From: CAYSPU01 sp964432995
GTDB taxonomy: Bacteria; Verrucomicrobiota; Verrucomicrobiia; Limisphaerales; JAHDYP01
DNA length: 38,124 nucleotides
Direction: 5' to 3'
Assembly (NCBI GenBank): GCA_964432995.1
Contig: CAYSPU010000015.1
Span: forward strand, 1-38,124
In this document: piece by piece, positions 21,865-29,593 of the stretch
Position numbering within the stretch: position 1 is the first letter of the stretch
Layout: the number at the start of each line of letters is the position of its first letter
Made by a program: the position numbers and the translations under genes
Notes under the pieces: generated by a model
Databases searched by the model: none
Told to the model about the DNA's origin: nothing
What the model saw: only the letters and a program-made list of their open reading frames with translations

Positions 21865-24108
21865 ATGAAAACCCCAGCACCCTCCATCGAGCGCCTTCTC
21901 AGCACTGATCTGGGAAGCAGGCCCGCTTGCGTCCGTGGCCCCGCACGCAGCATCGCGGTCGTGGTCCTGCGTCTCGCCGTCTTGCCGTTGGCGACCTTGC
22001 TCTTCGCGGTCGCCGAGCTTGCCGCGGTGACCGTACCCCCTTCGGAATACGTCGAAGGAGAACTGCTGGTGAAGTTCGCTGACGGGCCTTTCAGCGGGCA
22101 GGCGGATCAGGGCAACGCCTGGGTTGGGGCCGAGGTCGTGCGGGCGTTCCCGGCCTGCGGCTGGCAGCACGTGCGCTTGCCGATCGGCATGACGGTTCGG
22201 GAGGCGCTCGCCGCCTATGCAGCGCTGCCGGGAGTGGTTGCCGCTGAGCCCGACTACTACTTCCAACCGGCGGGAGGCTCCGACACTCCCCCGGACGATC
22301 CAATGCTTCCCGACCAATGGGGGCTGGCAAAAATCGTGGCGCCCCACGCGTGGACGCTGACGACCGGGAGCCGCGAGGTCGTCGTCGCCGTCATCGACAG
22401 CGGTGTCCGCTACGATCACGAAGACCTCGCCGCGAACATGTGGCGCAACCCTGGCGAAACCGGGTTGGACGACTCCGGCTTGGAGAAGTCGACGAACGGC
22501 ATCGACGATGACACGAACGGATACGTGGACGACCTCTATGGCATCGATGTTGCCGCAGGAGATTCGGACCCGATGGACCAGGGAGTGCAAGGATTGACCT
22601 GGGGCCACGGCACCTGCGTAGCGGGGATTCTTGGTGCCGTGGGTGACAATGGCAAAGGAGTGGCCGGAGTGAACTGGGAAGTGCAAATCATGGCTTTGAG
22701 AGTATTAGGCACAGGTGCCAGTTTCACGACCACCAAGCTGTTGGCGGCGTTCGAGTATGTGACGATGATGAAGCAACGTGGGGCTAACGTCCGGGTGACG
22801 AACAACAGCTATGGCACCTCCAGCATGCCCCAGTCGCTCAAGGACGCAATGGACGCGGCCGGGGCCTTGGGCATCCTCCACGCCTGTGCGGCCGCCAATG
22901 ATGGGAAGAATACGGATCTGGAACCTCGTTACCCTGCCTGCTACGGATCGCCAAACATCGTCTCCGTAACCTCGTCCTCCCAGGCTGATGGGGATACAGG
23001 CGACAACTACGGCCCGAAAAGCGTCGATCTGGCGGCGCCCGGGCAAATGATCGCCACCACCTCTCACCTCGATGCCGCAAACTACGTGAACGACTTTCCC
23101 GCAACCTCCGCCGCCACCCCGTTTGTGGCTGGGGCGCTCGCGCTCCTGGCTGCGCTGGATCCAGCACAACCCGGCACCGCCCTAAAGGCGGCAGTGCTCG
23201 ACTCGGTGGATGTGCTTCCGGCGTTCACGGGACGGGTGGTTTCCGACGGGCGTCTAAATGTCGGTCGCGCGGCGGAACTGCTCATCGCGCCCGATGCACC
23301 GAGCGTGGTGATCGCGGCACAATCGCTGCCCGATCCCGCCACGCTGGTTGCACCGATTGAAATGAGCTTCTCCAAGCCGATGAATCCTGCCTCGGTGGAG
23401 TCGGCCTTCCGCCTGCCCCCCGCTGTCGAAGGAACGTTCGCGTGGTCCAACCTGGACCGGACGGTCCGTTTTCAGCCAGCCACACTTTGGGCGTCGGCGT
23501 CGGTGATCGAGGTGCGGCTTTCTGGCAACGCCGCGGATGCTACCGGAACCACCATCGATGGGAATGGCAACCGACTGAGCGAGGGCCCCGACACGGACGA
23601 TTTCGTGTGGACGTTTCGCACGCTGCCGACGTCTGTCGCCCAGATCGAACGCATCACCCCCAGCAGCGGCGTCATTGGGTCGGCGGTGACTCTTTACGGG
23701 GTGGGTTTCACCGGTGCCAGCGAAGTGCGATTCGATGGGGTGCCGGCGCAATTCAACACCTTTCCCCATCGCGAAGAGACCATGATCCGCGCATTCGTGC
23801 CCGTGGGCGCAACCACCGGTCCGGTGACGGTGACCAATCCTCTCGGGACCGCCACGAGCGAGGGCCTCTTCACCGTGGTCGTCCCCGACCCGTTGCCGGC
23901 AGTGGCGCTCGCGGCCGTCGAGCGCTCTACCTACACCATCACCTGGCCGATCAGCGCGGCCGCCGCCGTGCTCGAGTCGACCGACAACCTGGAGGCCGGA
24001 CAGTGGGACACCGTTGCGGCTGACCCGGTTCTCGCGGATGACCAGTATTCCGTGACGCTGGAAGCAGAAGGTGGAAACCGGTTCTTCCGACTCCGGTACC
24101 AACCGTGA
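21865..24108 (+). CDS. Secreted subtilisin-like serine protease (S8) with Ig-like and IPT domains
   Basis: 747 residues from the ATG at 21865. A signal segment (about 30-56, IAVVVLRLAVLPLATLLFAVAEL) and a propeptide (GELLVKFADGP, PGVVAAEPDYYFQP) precede the catalytic domain (about 150-445). The triad is D178 (VVVAVIDSGVRYDHEDL), H248 (WGHGTCVAG) and S415 in PATSAATPFVAG, with the oxyanion Asn in VTNNSYGT. Two changes from the norm: GHGTH is GHGTC, and GTSMA is ATSAA. C-terminal domains: a Big_5-type Ig fold (VAPIEMSFSKPMNP, about 475-590), an IPT/TIG domain (ITPSSGVIGSAVTLYGVGFTG, about 595-675), and the short terminal module ending in RFFRLRYQP shared with the Rhs protein. An extracellular protease; the serpin gene 232 bp downstream may encode its inhibitor. 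Confidence 0.93.
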   Translation: MKTPAPSIERLLSTDLGSRPACVRGPARSIAVVVLRLAVLPLATLLFAVAELAAVTVPPSEYVEGELLVKFADGPFSGQADQGNAWVGAEVVRAFPACGWQHVRLPIGMTVREALAAYAALPGVVAAEPDYYFQPAGGSDTPPDDPMLPDQWGLAKIVAPHAWTLTTGSREVVVAVIDSGVRYDHEDLAANMWRNPGETGLDDSGLEKSTNGIDDDTNGYVDDLYGIDVAAGDSDPMDQGVQGLTWGHGTCVAGILGAVGDNGKGVAGVNWEVQIMALRVLGTGASFTTTKLLAAFEYVTMMKQRGANVRVTNNSYGTSSMPQSLKDAMDAAGALGILHACAAANDGKNTDLEPRYPACYGSPNIVSVTSSSQADGDTGDNYGPKSVDLAAPGQMIATTSHLDAANYVNDFPATSAATPFVAGALALLAALDPAQPGTALKAAVLDSVDVLPAFTGRVVSDGRLNVGRAAELLIAPDAPSVVIAAQSLPDPATLVAPIEMSFSKPMNPASVESAFRLPPAVEGTFAWSNLDRTVRFQPATLWASASVIEVRLSGNAADATGTTIDGNGNRLSEGPDTDDFVWTFRTLPTSVAQIERITPSSGVIGSAVTLYGVGFTGASEVRFDGVPAQFNTFPHREETMIRAFVPVGATTGPVTVTNPLGTATSEGLFTVVVPDPLPAVALAAVERSTYTITWPISAAAAVLESTDNLEAGQWDTVAADPVLADDQYSVTLEAEGGNRFFRLRYQP

Positions 24109-24340
24109 GCGGTTGCCGTGGACCGTCGCCCTGACCGGCTGGGATCCCCTGTCCCGAGACTGTGGAAGAGGAGGCCATCACAGCCATACTCAACGTCACG
24201 ATTGCATGCACCGGACGACCTGCGCTGGCGAATCCCGACCCGCGGCCACAGAGGACATTCCCAGGGCACAGCTCGCTTGAGCGAACGAAGCAGCATAGAC
24301 TATCCGGGAGCACCCGGTCCGATTTGCCGTCTCACGAGTT
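24109..24340. other. Intergenic region before the serpin gene
   Basis: This 232-bp gap contains no supportable gene. A small hairpin (AACCG-TGAG-CGGTT) overlaps the subtilisin stop codon and another (TCGCT-TG-AGCGA) lies near 24282. Neither has a T-run. Subtilisin and serpin could therefore share a transcript, but this cannot be decided from the sequence. Confidence 0.4.
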
Positions 24341-25582
24341 GTGAAACCTGCCCCAGCGATTCTGGCGTGCCTCTTCCTCCTCACGGCCGGCTGCGGAGAC
24401 GATACCGGCGACACCCCGATGCGAACCTCCGCTTCCGACGTCCAGGAAGAACTCCGGCGCCGACGCCCCGATCAGCAAGCCGTGGTCGAGGGCAACACGG
24501 CCTTTGCCCTCGGTCTTTACGCAAAACTGAGCCGGCAACCGGGGAACTTGTTCGTCTCACCCTGCTCGATTTCCCTGGCGCTCGGAATGACCTACGCCGG
24601 AGCCCGGGGCGAAACCGAGCAGCAAATGGCGAAGGTGCTCCACTTCGAGTTGAGCCAGGATCGCCTTCATCCCGCGTTGGGTGCGCTGGCCAAGGCTCTC
24701 GCTCCTACGGACACAGGCGGACCTCGATTGGCCATCGCCAATCGCCTCTGGGGCGTCGAAGGTTGCCGGTTCCGTGACGCCTTCCTGGCCATCACCCGGA
24801 ATTCGTATGGAGCCGAGTTGGCCCAGACAGTGTTCCCGGAACCCGGTCGCACGGAGATCAACACCTGGACCGCAGACCGGACCGCCGGCAAGATCCGGGA
24901 ACTGCTCCGGGAAGGGGTCGTGGACCGCCAGACGGTTCTGGTGCTGGTCAGCGCCATCTACTTCAAGGGAGAGTGGCTTCACCGGTTTTCGGAGACGAAA
25001 ACGAAGCCGGCCGATTTCTACGTCACGCCCAAACAGACCGTCCGCGTGCCGATGATGCATACCGTTGACGCCTTCTTCCCTTATGGAGAAACGGACGACC
25101 TCCAGATCCTCGAGCTCCCCTATCGGGCCGCGGAACGCGACGACGAGTGTTCCATGGTCATCCTGTTGCCGAAGGCAAAAGATGGATTGGCGAAGCTCGA
25201 AGCCTCCCTGACGGCCGAGAGGTTGCGTCGCCTGCTTTCCCTGCCGGCGGGAAGGGGGAAATTCCCGGTCTACCTGCCCAAGTTCAGCTTCTCCGCACAG
25301 ATGCCTCTGCTGGGCACACTGCGGGAAATGGGGTTGACCAATGTGCACGACTTCCGGGGGATGAGCGAAGACGAATCGCTGTTCCTGTCGGCCGTCGAGC
25401 ACGCCAGTTTCATCGCTGTCGACGAACGAGGAACGGAAGCCGCGGCGGCGACGGCCGTGGGCATTGCCAGCTCGGCTCCTGGGACGTCGCCGGTCTTTCG
25501 CGCCGATCATCCCTTCTGTTTCCTGATCCGGCACAAGGCGACGGGGAGCATCCTCTTCCTGGGGCGCCTGGCGAGGCCGTAG
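24341..25582 (+). CDS. Lipoprotein serpin (protease inhibitor)
   Basis: 413 residues from a GTG. A lipoprotein signal ends in the lipobox LTAGC (Cys near residue 18), so the protein is anchored outside the inner membrane. The serpin fold is plain: NLFVSPCSISLALGMTYAGARGETEQQM, LVLVSAIYFKGEW, MVILLPKAKDGLAKLE and the C-terminal HPFCFLIRHKATGSILFLGRL. The hinge of the reactive loop, ERGTEAAAATA, has the small residues required for insertion, so it should be inhibitory. Counting from the hinge, P1 is about Ser in ASSAPG, which would suit elastase- or subtilisin-like enzymes rather than trypsin-like ones. The upstream neighbour is a secreted subtilisin. Serpins trap serine proteases covalently; use for self-protection or defence is inference. 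Confidence 0.95.
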   Translation: MKPAPAILACLFLLTAGCGDDTGDTPMRTSASDVQEELRRRRPDQQAVVEGNTAFALGLYAKLSRQPGNLFVSPCSISLALGMTYAGARGETEQQMAKVLHFELSQDRLHPALGALAKALAPTDTGGPRLAIANRLWGVEGCRFRDAFLAITRNSYGAELAQTVFPEPGRTEINTWTADRTAGKIRELLREGVVDRQTVLVLVSAIYFKGEWLHRFSETKTKPADFYVTPKQTVRVPMMHTVDAFFPYGETDDLQILELPYRAAERDDECSMVILLPKAKDGLAKLEASLTAERLRRLLSLPAGRGKFPVYLPKFSFSAQMPLLGTLREMGLTNVHDFRGMSEDESLFLSAVEHASFIAVDERGTEAAAATAVGIASSAPGTSPVFRADHPFCFLIRHKATGSILFLGRLARP

Positions 25583-25721
25583 CCAGCTCAGTCCGCAGAA
25601 GACGGTTCGCCCATTCTTGACCCGTCCTGCGAAGCATTGCTGGCGCGCCCGTCGTGAAGACGGTCACGCCCCCCACCTTGGACTTACAGTCCTGCCCTGT
25701 TCGACGAGGCCATCCGAGGGC

Positions 25722-25749
25722 TTGCGATTCTCCATTAGTTGGCTAACGT
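25722..25749 (+). promoter_or_regulatory. Candidate promoter of the antitoxin/MazF-type pair
   Basis: TTGCGA (25722-25727), 16 bp, TAACGT (25744-25749), 6 bp before the start codon at 25756. Spacing is the same as in the rpmE candidate. The message would be leaderless or nearly so. Confidence 0.38.
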
Positions 25750-25755
25750 CTGGAC

Positions 25756-26016
25756 ATGGGTTACGCCCTAGCCAGAGAACAACAACGCTTCGTCGCCCGG
25801 CTGGTGAAGACGGGACGTTTCAACAACCAGAGCGAAGTCGTCCGTGAAGCCATCCGGCGCATGGAACGTGATGAGACCGCGTATCTGACGCCGGCGCCGC
25901 TGACGTCCGCGCAAATCGACGCGATCTACAGCCCCGCAGATCCCCAAGCGGACGCGGTCGGGCGTGGCGCCTTTCGAGCCCTGCAGGCGGCACTGCGGAG
26001 GGGAGCCCGCCCATGA
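25756..26016 (+). CDS. ParD/CopG-type ribbon-helix-helix antitoxin
   Basis: 86 residues. The N-terminal half is a ribbon-helix-helix DNA-binding fold of ParD type (ALAREQQRFVARLVKTGRF, then NNQSEVVREAIRRMERDE). The C-terminal half (LTSAQIDAIYSPADPQADAV) is an extended toxin-binding region. Its stop overlaps the start of the toxin gene (ATGA at 26013-26016), the classic coupled arrangement. It should repress its own promoter and neutralise the toxin. A decayed copy of the first 40 codons lies at 28150. Confidence 0.88.
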   Translation: MGYALAREQQRFVARLVKTGRFNNQSEVVREAIRRMERDETAYLTPAPLTSAQIDAIYSPADPQADAVGRGAFRALQAALRRGARP

Positions 26017-26336
26017 ATGCCTGGGAAGTACACGATGTCGACCTGGGCTGGGGTGTCCATCCGGTCGTCATTGTCTCGCATCCGGCACGGGCTGCTCGCA
26101 AGGAGTTCGTGGAAATCCTGGACTGCTCTTCGCAGCGGGCCAACCGACCGCCCTGCGACCACGAAGTCCTTCTGGACAGCTCGGATGGCCTAGATTGGCC
26201 GACCTTCTGCAAGTGTGATTGTATCTACGCGGTGCCACGGACCGAGTTGCTGCGATGCCGGGGTATGGTTGGGGCGGAACGTCGGCGACAAATCGTCCGC
26301 ACCATCATCGCTGTCCACGGATGGAACGCCCTTTGA
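26013..26336 (+). CDS. PemK/MazF-like toxin
   Basis: 107 residues beginning MNAWEVHDVDLGWGVHPVVIVSHPARAA. The pattern of a beta barrel start (GVHPVVIVS), a central loop (HEVLLDSSDGLDWPTFCKCDCIYAVP) and a final helix (GMVGAERRRQIVRTIIAVHGW) fits the PemK/MazF ribonuclease fold. These toxins cut mRNA at short sequences. Three cysteines in the central loop (FCKCDC) are unusual. Coupled to the ParD-type antitoxin, a mixed pairing (ParD antitoxins usually go with ParE) that is nonetheless known in TA families. Confidence 0.78.
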   Translation: MNAWEVHDVDLGWGVHPVVIVSHPARAARKEFVEILDCSSQRANRPPCDHEVLLDSSDGLDWPTFCKCDCIYAVPRTELLRCRGMVGAERRRQIVRTIIAVHGWNAL

Positions 26337-26362
26337 GGGCAACCGGTTTTATTCTTGCGCGA

Positions 26363-26383
26363 AACTGTCATTTTGTGACAGTT
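26363..26383. promoter_or_regulatory. Palindromic operator in front of abiEi
   Basis: AACTGTCA (26363-26370), 5 bp (TTTTG), TGACAGTT (26376-26383): a perfect 8-bp inverted repeat ending 8 bp before the abiEi start codon at 26392. AbiEi antitoxins have an N-terminal winged helix and repress their own operon by binding inverted repeats (known for the Streptococcus agalactiae system). A weak TTGCGC at 26355-26360 could be the -35, with the palindrome covering the spacer and -10. Confidence 0.65.
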
Positions 26384-26391
26384 GCAATCAA

Positions 26392-27030
26392 ATGCAGACC
26401 CTCACCGAGATCGCCCTCGCCAAAGCGGTTCGAGGAGTCTTCACCCGAGAACAAGCCGCTCTTTGGGTCGGGAGCCGGGGTGCGCGCCTGGACGCCCTGC
26501 TGAAGCGGACGGTGGCGAGCCGTGAGGTTTGGCGCATTCACCGGGGGCTTTACTGTTTGTCCGACCGGTACACCCAAGGGCGAATCAATCCGCTGGAGCT
26601 CGCGCAAATTGTCTACGGCCCGAGCTACATCAGCCTCGAGACCGCCTTGTCCGAGCATGGCTGGATTCCTGAAGGGGTCCAGGCCGTAACCAGTGTTTCT
26701 CTGGGACGATCCCGGGGGGTCGAGACTCCGGTCGGTCTGTTCAGTTTCACGCGCGTGCCGCAGCGCACTTTGCTGGCAGGGGTCCGCAGAATCGCGCTGG
26801 ACCAGGGTGGCGCCTATTATCTGGCGACCCCGCTGAAGGCGTTGGCCGACCTTGTCTACACCCGGCGGGTTGACTGGCGTTCGGCTGCACCGGTAGTGGA
26901 GAGCCTGCGCGGGGAAGAAGAGTCGCTCGCGGCGTTGACCGGAGAGTTGTTTGACGAAGTCATGACCGCCTATGAACCCGGCCGGGTGACACGATTCCTG
27001 ACTGGATTGAGAAAGGACCTGACGCTGTGA
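26392..27030 (+). CDS. abiEi: AbiEi family type IV antitoxin
   Basis: 212 residues from the ATG at 26392; the frame extends to 26215 but those codons overlap the toxin gene and the operator. The N-terminal 60 residues form a winged helix (IALAKAVRGVFTREQAALWVGS, LLKRTVASREVWRIHRGLYCLS). The rest is the AbiEi C-terminal domain (NPLELAQIVYGPSYISLETALSEHGWIPE, YYLATPLKALADLVYTRRVDW). AbiEi represses the operon and counters AbiEii. The stop overlaps the abiEii GTG by 4 bp. The pair is a known abortive phage-defence and type IV toxin-antitoxin system. Confidence 0.88.
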   Translation: MQTLTEIALAKAVRGVFTREQAALWVGSRGARLDALLKRTVASREVWRIHRGLYCLSDRYTQGRINPLELAQIVYGPSYISLETALSEHGWIPEGVQAVTSVSLGRSRGVETPVGLFSFTRVPQRTLLAGVRRIALDQGGAYYLATPLKALADLVYTRRVDWRSAAPVVESLRGEEESLAALTGELFDEVMTAYEPGRVTRFLTGLRKDLTL

Positions 27031-27905
27031 GCATCAAGATCATCCAGGAGCGACTCGCCACCTATGCGTGCCGGTCGACACTCCAGGAGGAGCAGGCACT
27101 GCGCGAGATCACGCAGGAGATTGTCCTGGCTGCTCTGGGGCGAACCGACTTCTTCGGGCGGGCAGGATTTCAGGGAGGCACCTGTCTGCGGATCTTTCAT
27201 AGTTTGAACCGTTTCTCGGAAGACCTGGATTTCGCGCTCGACGCGCCGGATCCGGAGTTTCAGTTGTCGCCCTATCTGGGGCGGATCCGCAAGGAATTGG
27301 CAGTCTATGGATATGAACTGGAGATCGATGACCGATCGAAGGCTGACATGGTGGTGCGACAAGCGTTCTTGAAAGACGATTCCGTGGGCAAGCTGGTACG
27401 CCTGAGCTACCGACCCCAGGGTGGTCCCCTGCGCAAGCTGCGCATTAAGCTGGAGGTGGACACCAACCCGCCGTCAGGGGCCTCGTACGACATGCCGGTG
27501 CTGGACTATCCGTTCCCCGCCGCCGTGCGGGTCTTCGACCTTCCGAGCTTGTTTGCGGGCAAACTGCACGCGCTCTTGTGTCGGGACTACCTGAAAGGAC
27601 GCGATTGGTATGACTTCCTCTGGTACACGGCCCGCAAGGTCCCCATCAATCACCAACTGCTCTCCGCGGCATTGGATCAAATCGGCCCCTGGAAAGGCCA
27701 CGCGCTCAAGACCGACAACGGGTGGTGTGTGGAACAGTTAGGTGCCTTGATCCGCGAGCACGACTGGATGCAGGCCCGGCGTGACGTGCAACGTTTCGTG
27801 AGACCGCATGAACTGCCCTCCCTCGAGCTCTGGACGCGAGATTACTTCCTTCACCAATGCGCCAAGATGCAAACGGCTGCCGATTCCGCCCCAAAGCCTC
27901 AGTGA
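27027..27905 (+). CDS. abiEii: AbiEii family nucleotidyltransferase toxin
   Basis: 292 residues from a GTG within the end of abiEi. Nucleotidyltransferase motif I is FQGGTCLRIFHSLNRFSEDLDFAL, with the glycine pair and the Ser-x-x-x-Asp. Motifs III and IV are seen in RIKLEVDTNPP and SLFAGKLHALLCRDYLKGRDWYDFLWY, the latter a hallmark of AbiEii. The length is usual. AbiEii is thought to use nucleotides (GTP in the characterised case), and related toxins modify tRNA ends. All motif residues appear intact, so the system should be functional. The 3' end overlaps a decayed convergent gene by 7 bp. Confidence 0.92.
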   Translation: MSIKIIQERLATYACRSTLQEEQALREITQEIVLAALGRTDFFGRAGFQGGTCLRIFHSLNRFSEDLDFALDAPDPEFQLSPYLGRIRKELAVYGYELEIDDRSKADMVVRQAFLKDDSVGKLVRLSYRPQGGPLRKLRIKLEVDTNPPSGASYDMPVLDYPFPAAVRVFDLPSLFAGKLHALLCRDYLKGRDWYDFLWYTARKVPINHQLLSAALDQIGPWKGHALKTDNGWCVEQLGALIREHDWMQARRDVQRFVRPHELPSLELWTRDYFLHQCAKMQTAADSAPKPQ

Positions 27906-28121
27906 ACTGACTGGACGGCCTGAACCAGTCGGGTCTGGATCAGCTCGGGAAGGTCGCGCAGCGAAGGCTTCTGAAAGTAGCAGAGCGCCTGAAGCGGCGG
28001 GAGTGTATTGAAATCCGGTCCGCACACTTGTCTGGCAAGACGCAGACCATCGGCGAGGGAAATGCCCGACTTCAGCAGCGCGTAGACATCGAGGCGATCC
28101 TTGGCCTCGGCCCGTTGGTGA
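27899..28121 (-). pseudogene. C-terminal remnant of a nucleotidyltransferase (AbiEii-like)
   Basis: On the minus strand, about 73 codons reading QRAEAKDRLDVYALLKSGIS, LADGLRLARQVCG and ending LIQTRLVQAVQSVH look like the tail of a nucleotidyltransferase of the AbiEii/AbiGii group (the 'RAEAKD-(Y/R)-x-D' helix). Nothing upstream in that frame resembles the missing nucleotidyl-binding half. It is convergent with the intact abiEii, overlapping by 7 bp, and probably a relic of an older defence gene. Confidence 0.6.
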
Positions 28122-28149
28122 AGCGTGTCGAGTCGGCCACTGTTCGGAC

Positions 28150-28272
28150 ATGGGTTGCGCCCTGGCCAAAGAACAACACCGCGCCGTCGCCCGGCCGGAT
28201 GAGGCCGGAGGCTACCACAACCAGAGAAGAGTCGTCCGCGAGGCCATTGGGCAGATGGAACGTGACGCGTGA
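28150..28272 (+). pseudogene. Decayed copy of the ParD-type antitoxin
   Basis: A 40-codon frame starting MGCALAKEQHRAVARP and ending QMERDA. It aligns end to end with the first 40 residues of the antitoxin at 25756, including VVREAI and MERD. The bases before the start also match (CGGACATGGG against TGGACATGGG). A stop replaces the toxin-binding half and no toxin follows. It could still bind DNA as a truncated ribbon-helix-helix protein. Confidence 0.75.
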
Positions 28273-28377
28273 GCGACGGGTGCGCCCTGGACGACCCAGG
28301 AGTACCCGGTCCTATTCGCCGCCGTGCCGATGTGCCGACCAGTTGCACGCCCTGACTTGATGCACTAGGATCTCCGT

Positions 28378-28599
28378 ATGCCGATCTACGAGTTTCATTG
28401 TGAGAAGTGCGAGAAGGACAGCGAGATCCTGGTCCACTCCAGCCGTTGGAAGGGGACCAAGTGCCCGCACTGCGGATCGACCAGGCTGTCCAAGAAGTTG
28501 TCAGTGTTCGCGTCTGGCACTGCCGCGGCGGGCGAATCAGCGCCGAGTTGCGGCCTGGGCGGCGGTTGCTGCTGCGGCGGCGGACCGCATCGGCATTGA
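28378..28599 (+). CDS. FmdB-family zinc ribbon protein
   Basis: 73 residues. MPIYEFHCEKCEKDSEILVHSS with CEKC and CPHCGSTRLSKKLSVFAS is the FmdB/CxxC-CxxC-SSSS-type zinc ribbon. The tail is rich in Gly and Cys (CGLGGGCCCGGGPH), common in this family. The family was named for a regulator of formamidase and amidase genes, but most members have no known role. The stop is 6 bp before an 8-bp minisatellite. Confidence 0.88.
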   Translation: MPIYEFHCEKCEKDSEILVHSSRWKGTKCPHCGSTRLSKKLSVFASGTAAAGESAPSCGLGGGCCCGGGPHRH

Positions 28600-28605
28600 G
28601 CGGAC

Positions 28606-28693
28606 GGCATGTCGGCATGTCGGCATGTCGGCATGTCGGCAAGTCGGCACGTCGGCGAGTCGGCAAGTCGGCAAGTCGGCACGTCGGCATGTC
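28606..28693 (+). repeat. 8-bp minisatellite, 11 units
   Basis: Eleven consecutive 8-bp units of consensus GGCAnGTC (GGCATGTC four times, then variants with A, C or G at the fifth base or fourth base), fading into AGCGAGCC. It begins just after the FmdB stop codon. Frames through it give repeating peptides on both strands that are not genes. Confidence 0.92.
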
Positions 28694-28888
28694 AGCGAGC
28701 CGGCGGTGCGGAAGGGCGGCGTTGTTTCCTCTCCGTCTCATCTCTCCGTCGGTGGCCCTTCCCATTCCGGGCAGCACTTCGCACCCGCGGGGCGAGGCGC
28801 CGCTGCCACCAGATCCACGCGGAGGCGGAAGAAGTGCTGCGGCAGCGGGGGAAACCCCCAAGGCGGATCGCGCTTTCAGCCGGCGCAC
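28694..28888. other. Non-coding gap downstream of vapC
   Basis: This 195-bp region lies between the minisatellite and the end of the convergent PIN toxin gene. No start signals, no hairpin with T-run, and frames are shadows with Arg/Pro-rich composition. Confidence 0.4.
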
Positions 28889-29323
28889 TCACCTTGCCGG
28901 AACGAGTTCGAGCGCATTGCGGCCCTGCGGAACCGAAGCTGGATCGATCCGCGTGTCGAACGTGCAAAACCGGCCCTGGTGACGCAACGCCAAGCCGAGC
29001 AGGTACACGTCGGTTAGGTCGCGGGCCGAGGCCGCCGCCAGATTCGGAAAGGCAACCGTATCCAGCAGTGAGGCGTCGTCCGGCCAGAACTGATGGTCCG
29101 GCCTGCGGGTCAGGATCTCGAGCAGCGGGCGCACCGCGGCGGGCGATCCCGGACCTTGCGGATAACCGGACTGCCCCAGGATGCGCAGCACACCATTTTC
29201 CGTCAGCGGACACGTGGCCCAGCCTTCAGGCGCGTGCTGCAGAAACCAAGCCTTCGCTTTCGGTCGGAACGGATGATCGGCATCGCAGAGGGCGATGAGG
29301 ACGTTGATGTCGAGGAGGCGCAC
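28889..29323 (-). CDS. vapC: VapC-type PIN-domain toxin
   Basis: 144 residues. N-terminal MRLLDINVLIALCDADHPF holds the first catalytic Asp. LTENGVLRILGQSGYP has the conserved Glu, and ARDLTDVYLLGLALRHQGRFCTFDTRI supplies the third and fourth acidic positions, so the four-carboxylate metal site is intact. PIN toxins are magnesium-dependent RNases that cut tRNA or rRNA. The antitoxin gene is 15 bp upstream on the same strand. Confidence 0.9.
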   Translation of the reverse strand: MRLLDINVLIALCDADHPFRPKAKAWFLQHAPEGWATCPLTENGVLRILGQSGYPQGPGSPAAVRPLLEILTRRPDHQFWPDDASLLDTVAFPNLAAASARDLTDVYLLGLALRHQGRFCTFDTRIDPASVPQGRNALELVPAR

Positions 29324-29338
29324 GGGATGAGTTGACGG

Positions 29339-29593
29339 TCAAATCCCCTGCTCTTCGCGCAGTTGGTTGACGATGGCGTCCGTGACCACCGCGCTGCGGT
29401 GCGGAAGGCATGGCAAACCGTCCTCATCGATGACATGGGCTGACTGGGCAACTCCGGCTTGGCCTGGAGGCAATCCTGCGAGTTCACGTTCCAGAGCGCG
29501 CGTGATCAAGCCTTTGAGAGTCGTATCCATTTGGGCGGCGGCGACTTTCGCGCGTCGCAACAGCGCATCAGGCAACTCCAAGGTCGTTTTCAC
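29339..29593 (-). CDS. VapB-type antitoxin with ribbon-helix-helix start
   Basis: 84 residues from a GTG at 29593 (VKTTLELPDALLRRAKVAAA). The start resembles ribbon-helix-helix antitoxins of PIN toxins (TTLKGLITRALERELAG). The C-terminal part (SAHVIDEDGLPCLPHRSAVVTDAIVNQLREEQGI) is the usual toxin-binding tail. A much longer frame extends upstream, but that DNA is low-quality coding and the GTG gives the expected family length. First gene of the pair; probably autoregulatory. Confidence 0.8.
   Translation of the reverse strand: MKTTLELPDALLRRAKVAAAQMDTTLKGLITRALERELAGLPPGQAGVAQSAHVIDEDGLPCLPHRSAVVTDAIVNQLREEQGI

Noticed and set aside
28606..28693. Possible CRISPR array
   Set aside because: The 8-bp units are directly adjacent with no spacers and no cas genes nearby.
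28395..28888. Minus-strand repetitive proteins (MPTCRLAD-type)
   Set aside because: They are translations of the 8-bp minisatellite and change with frame.
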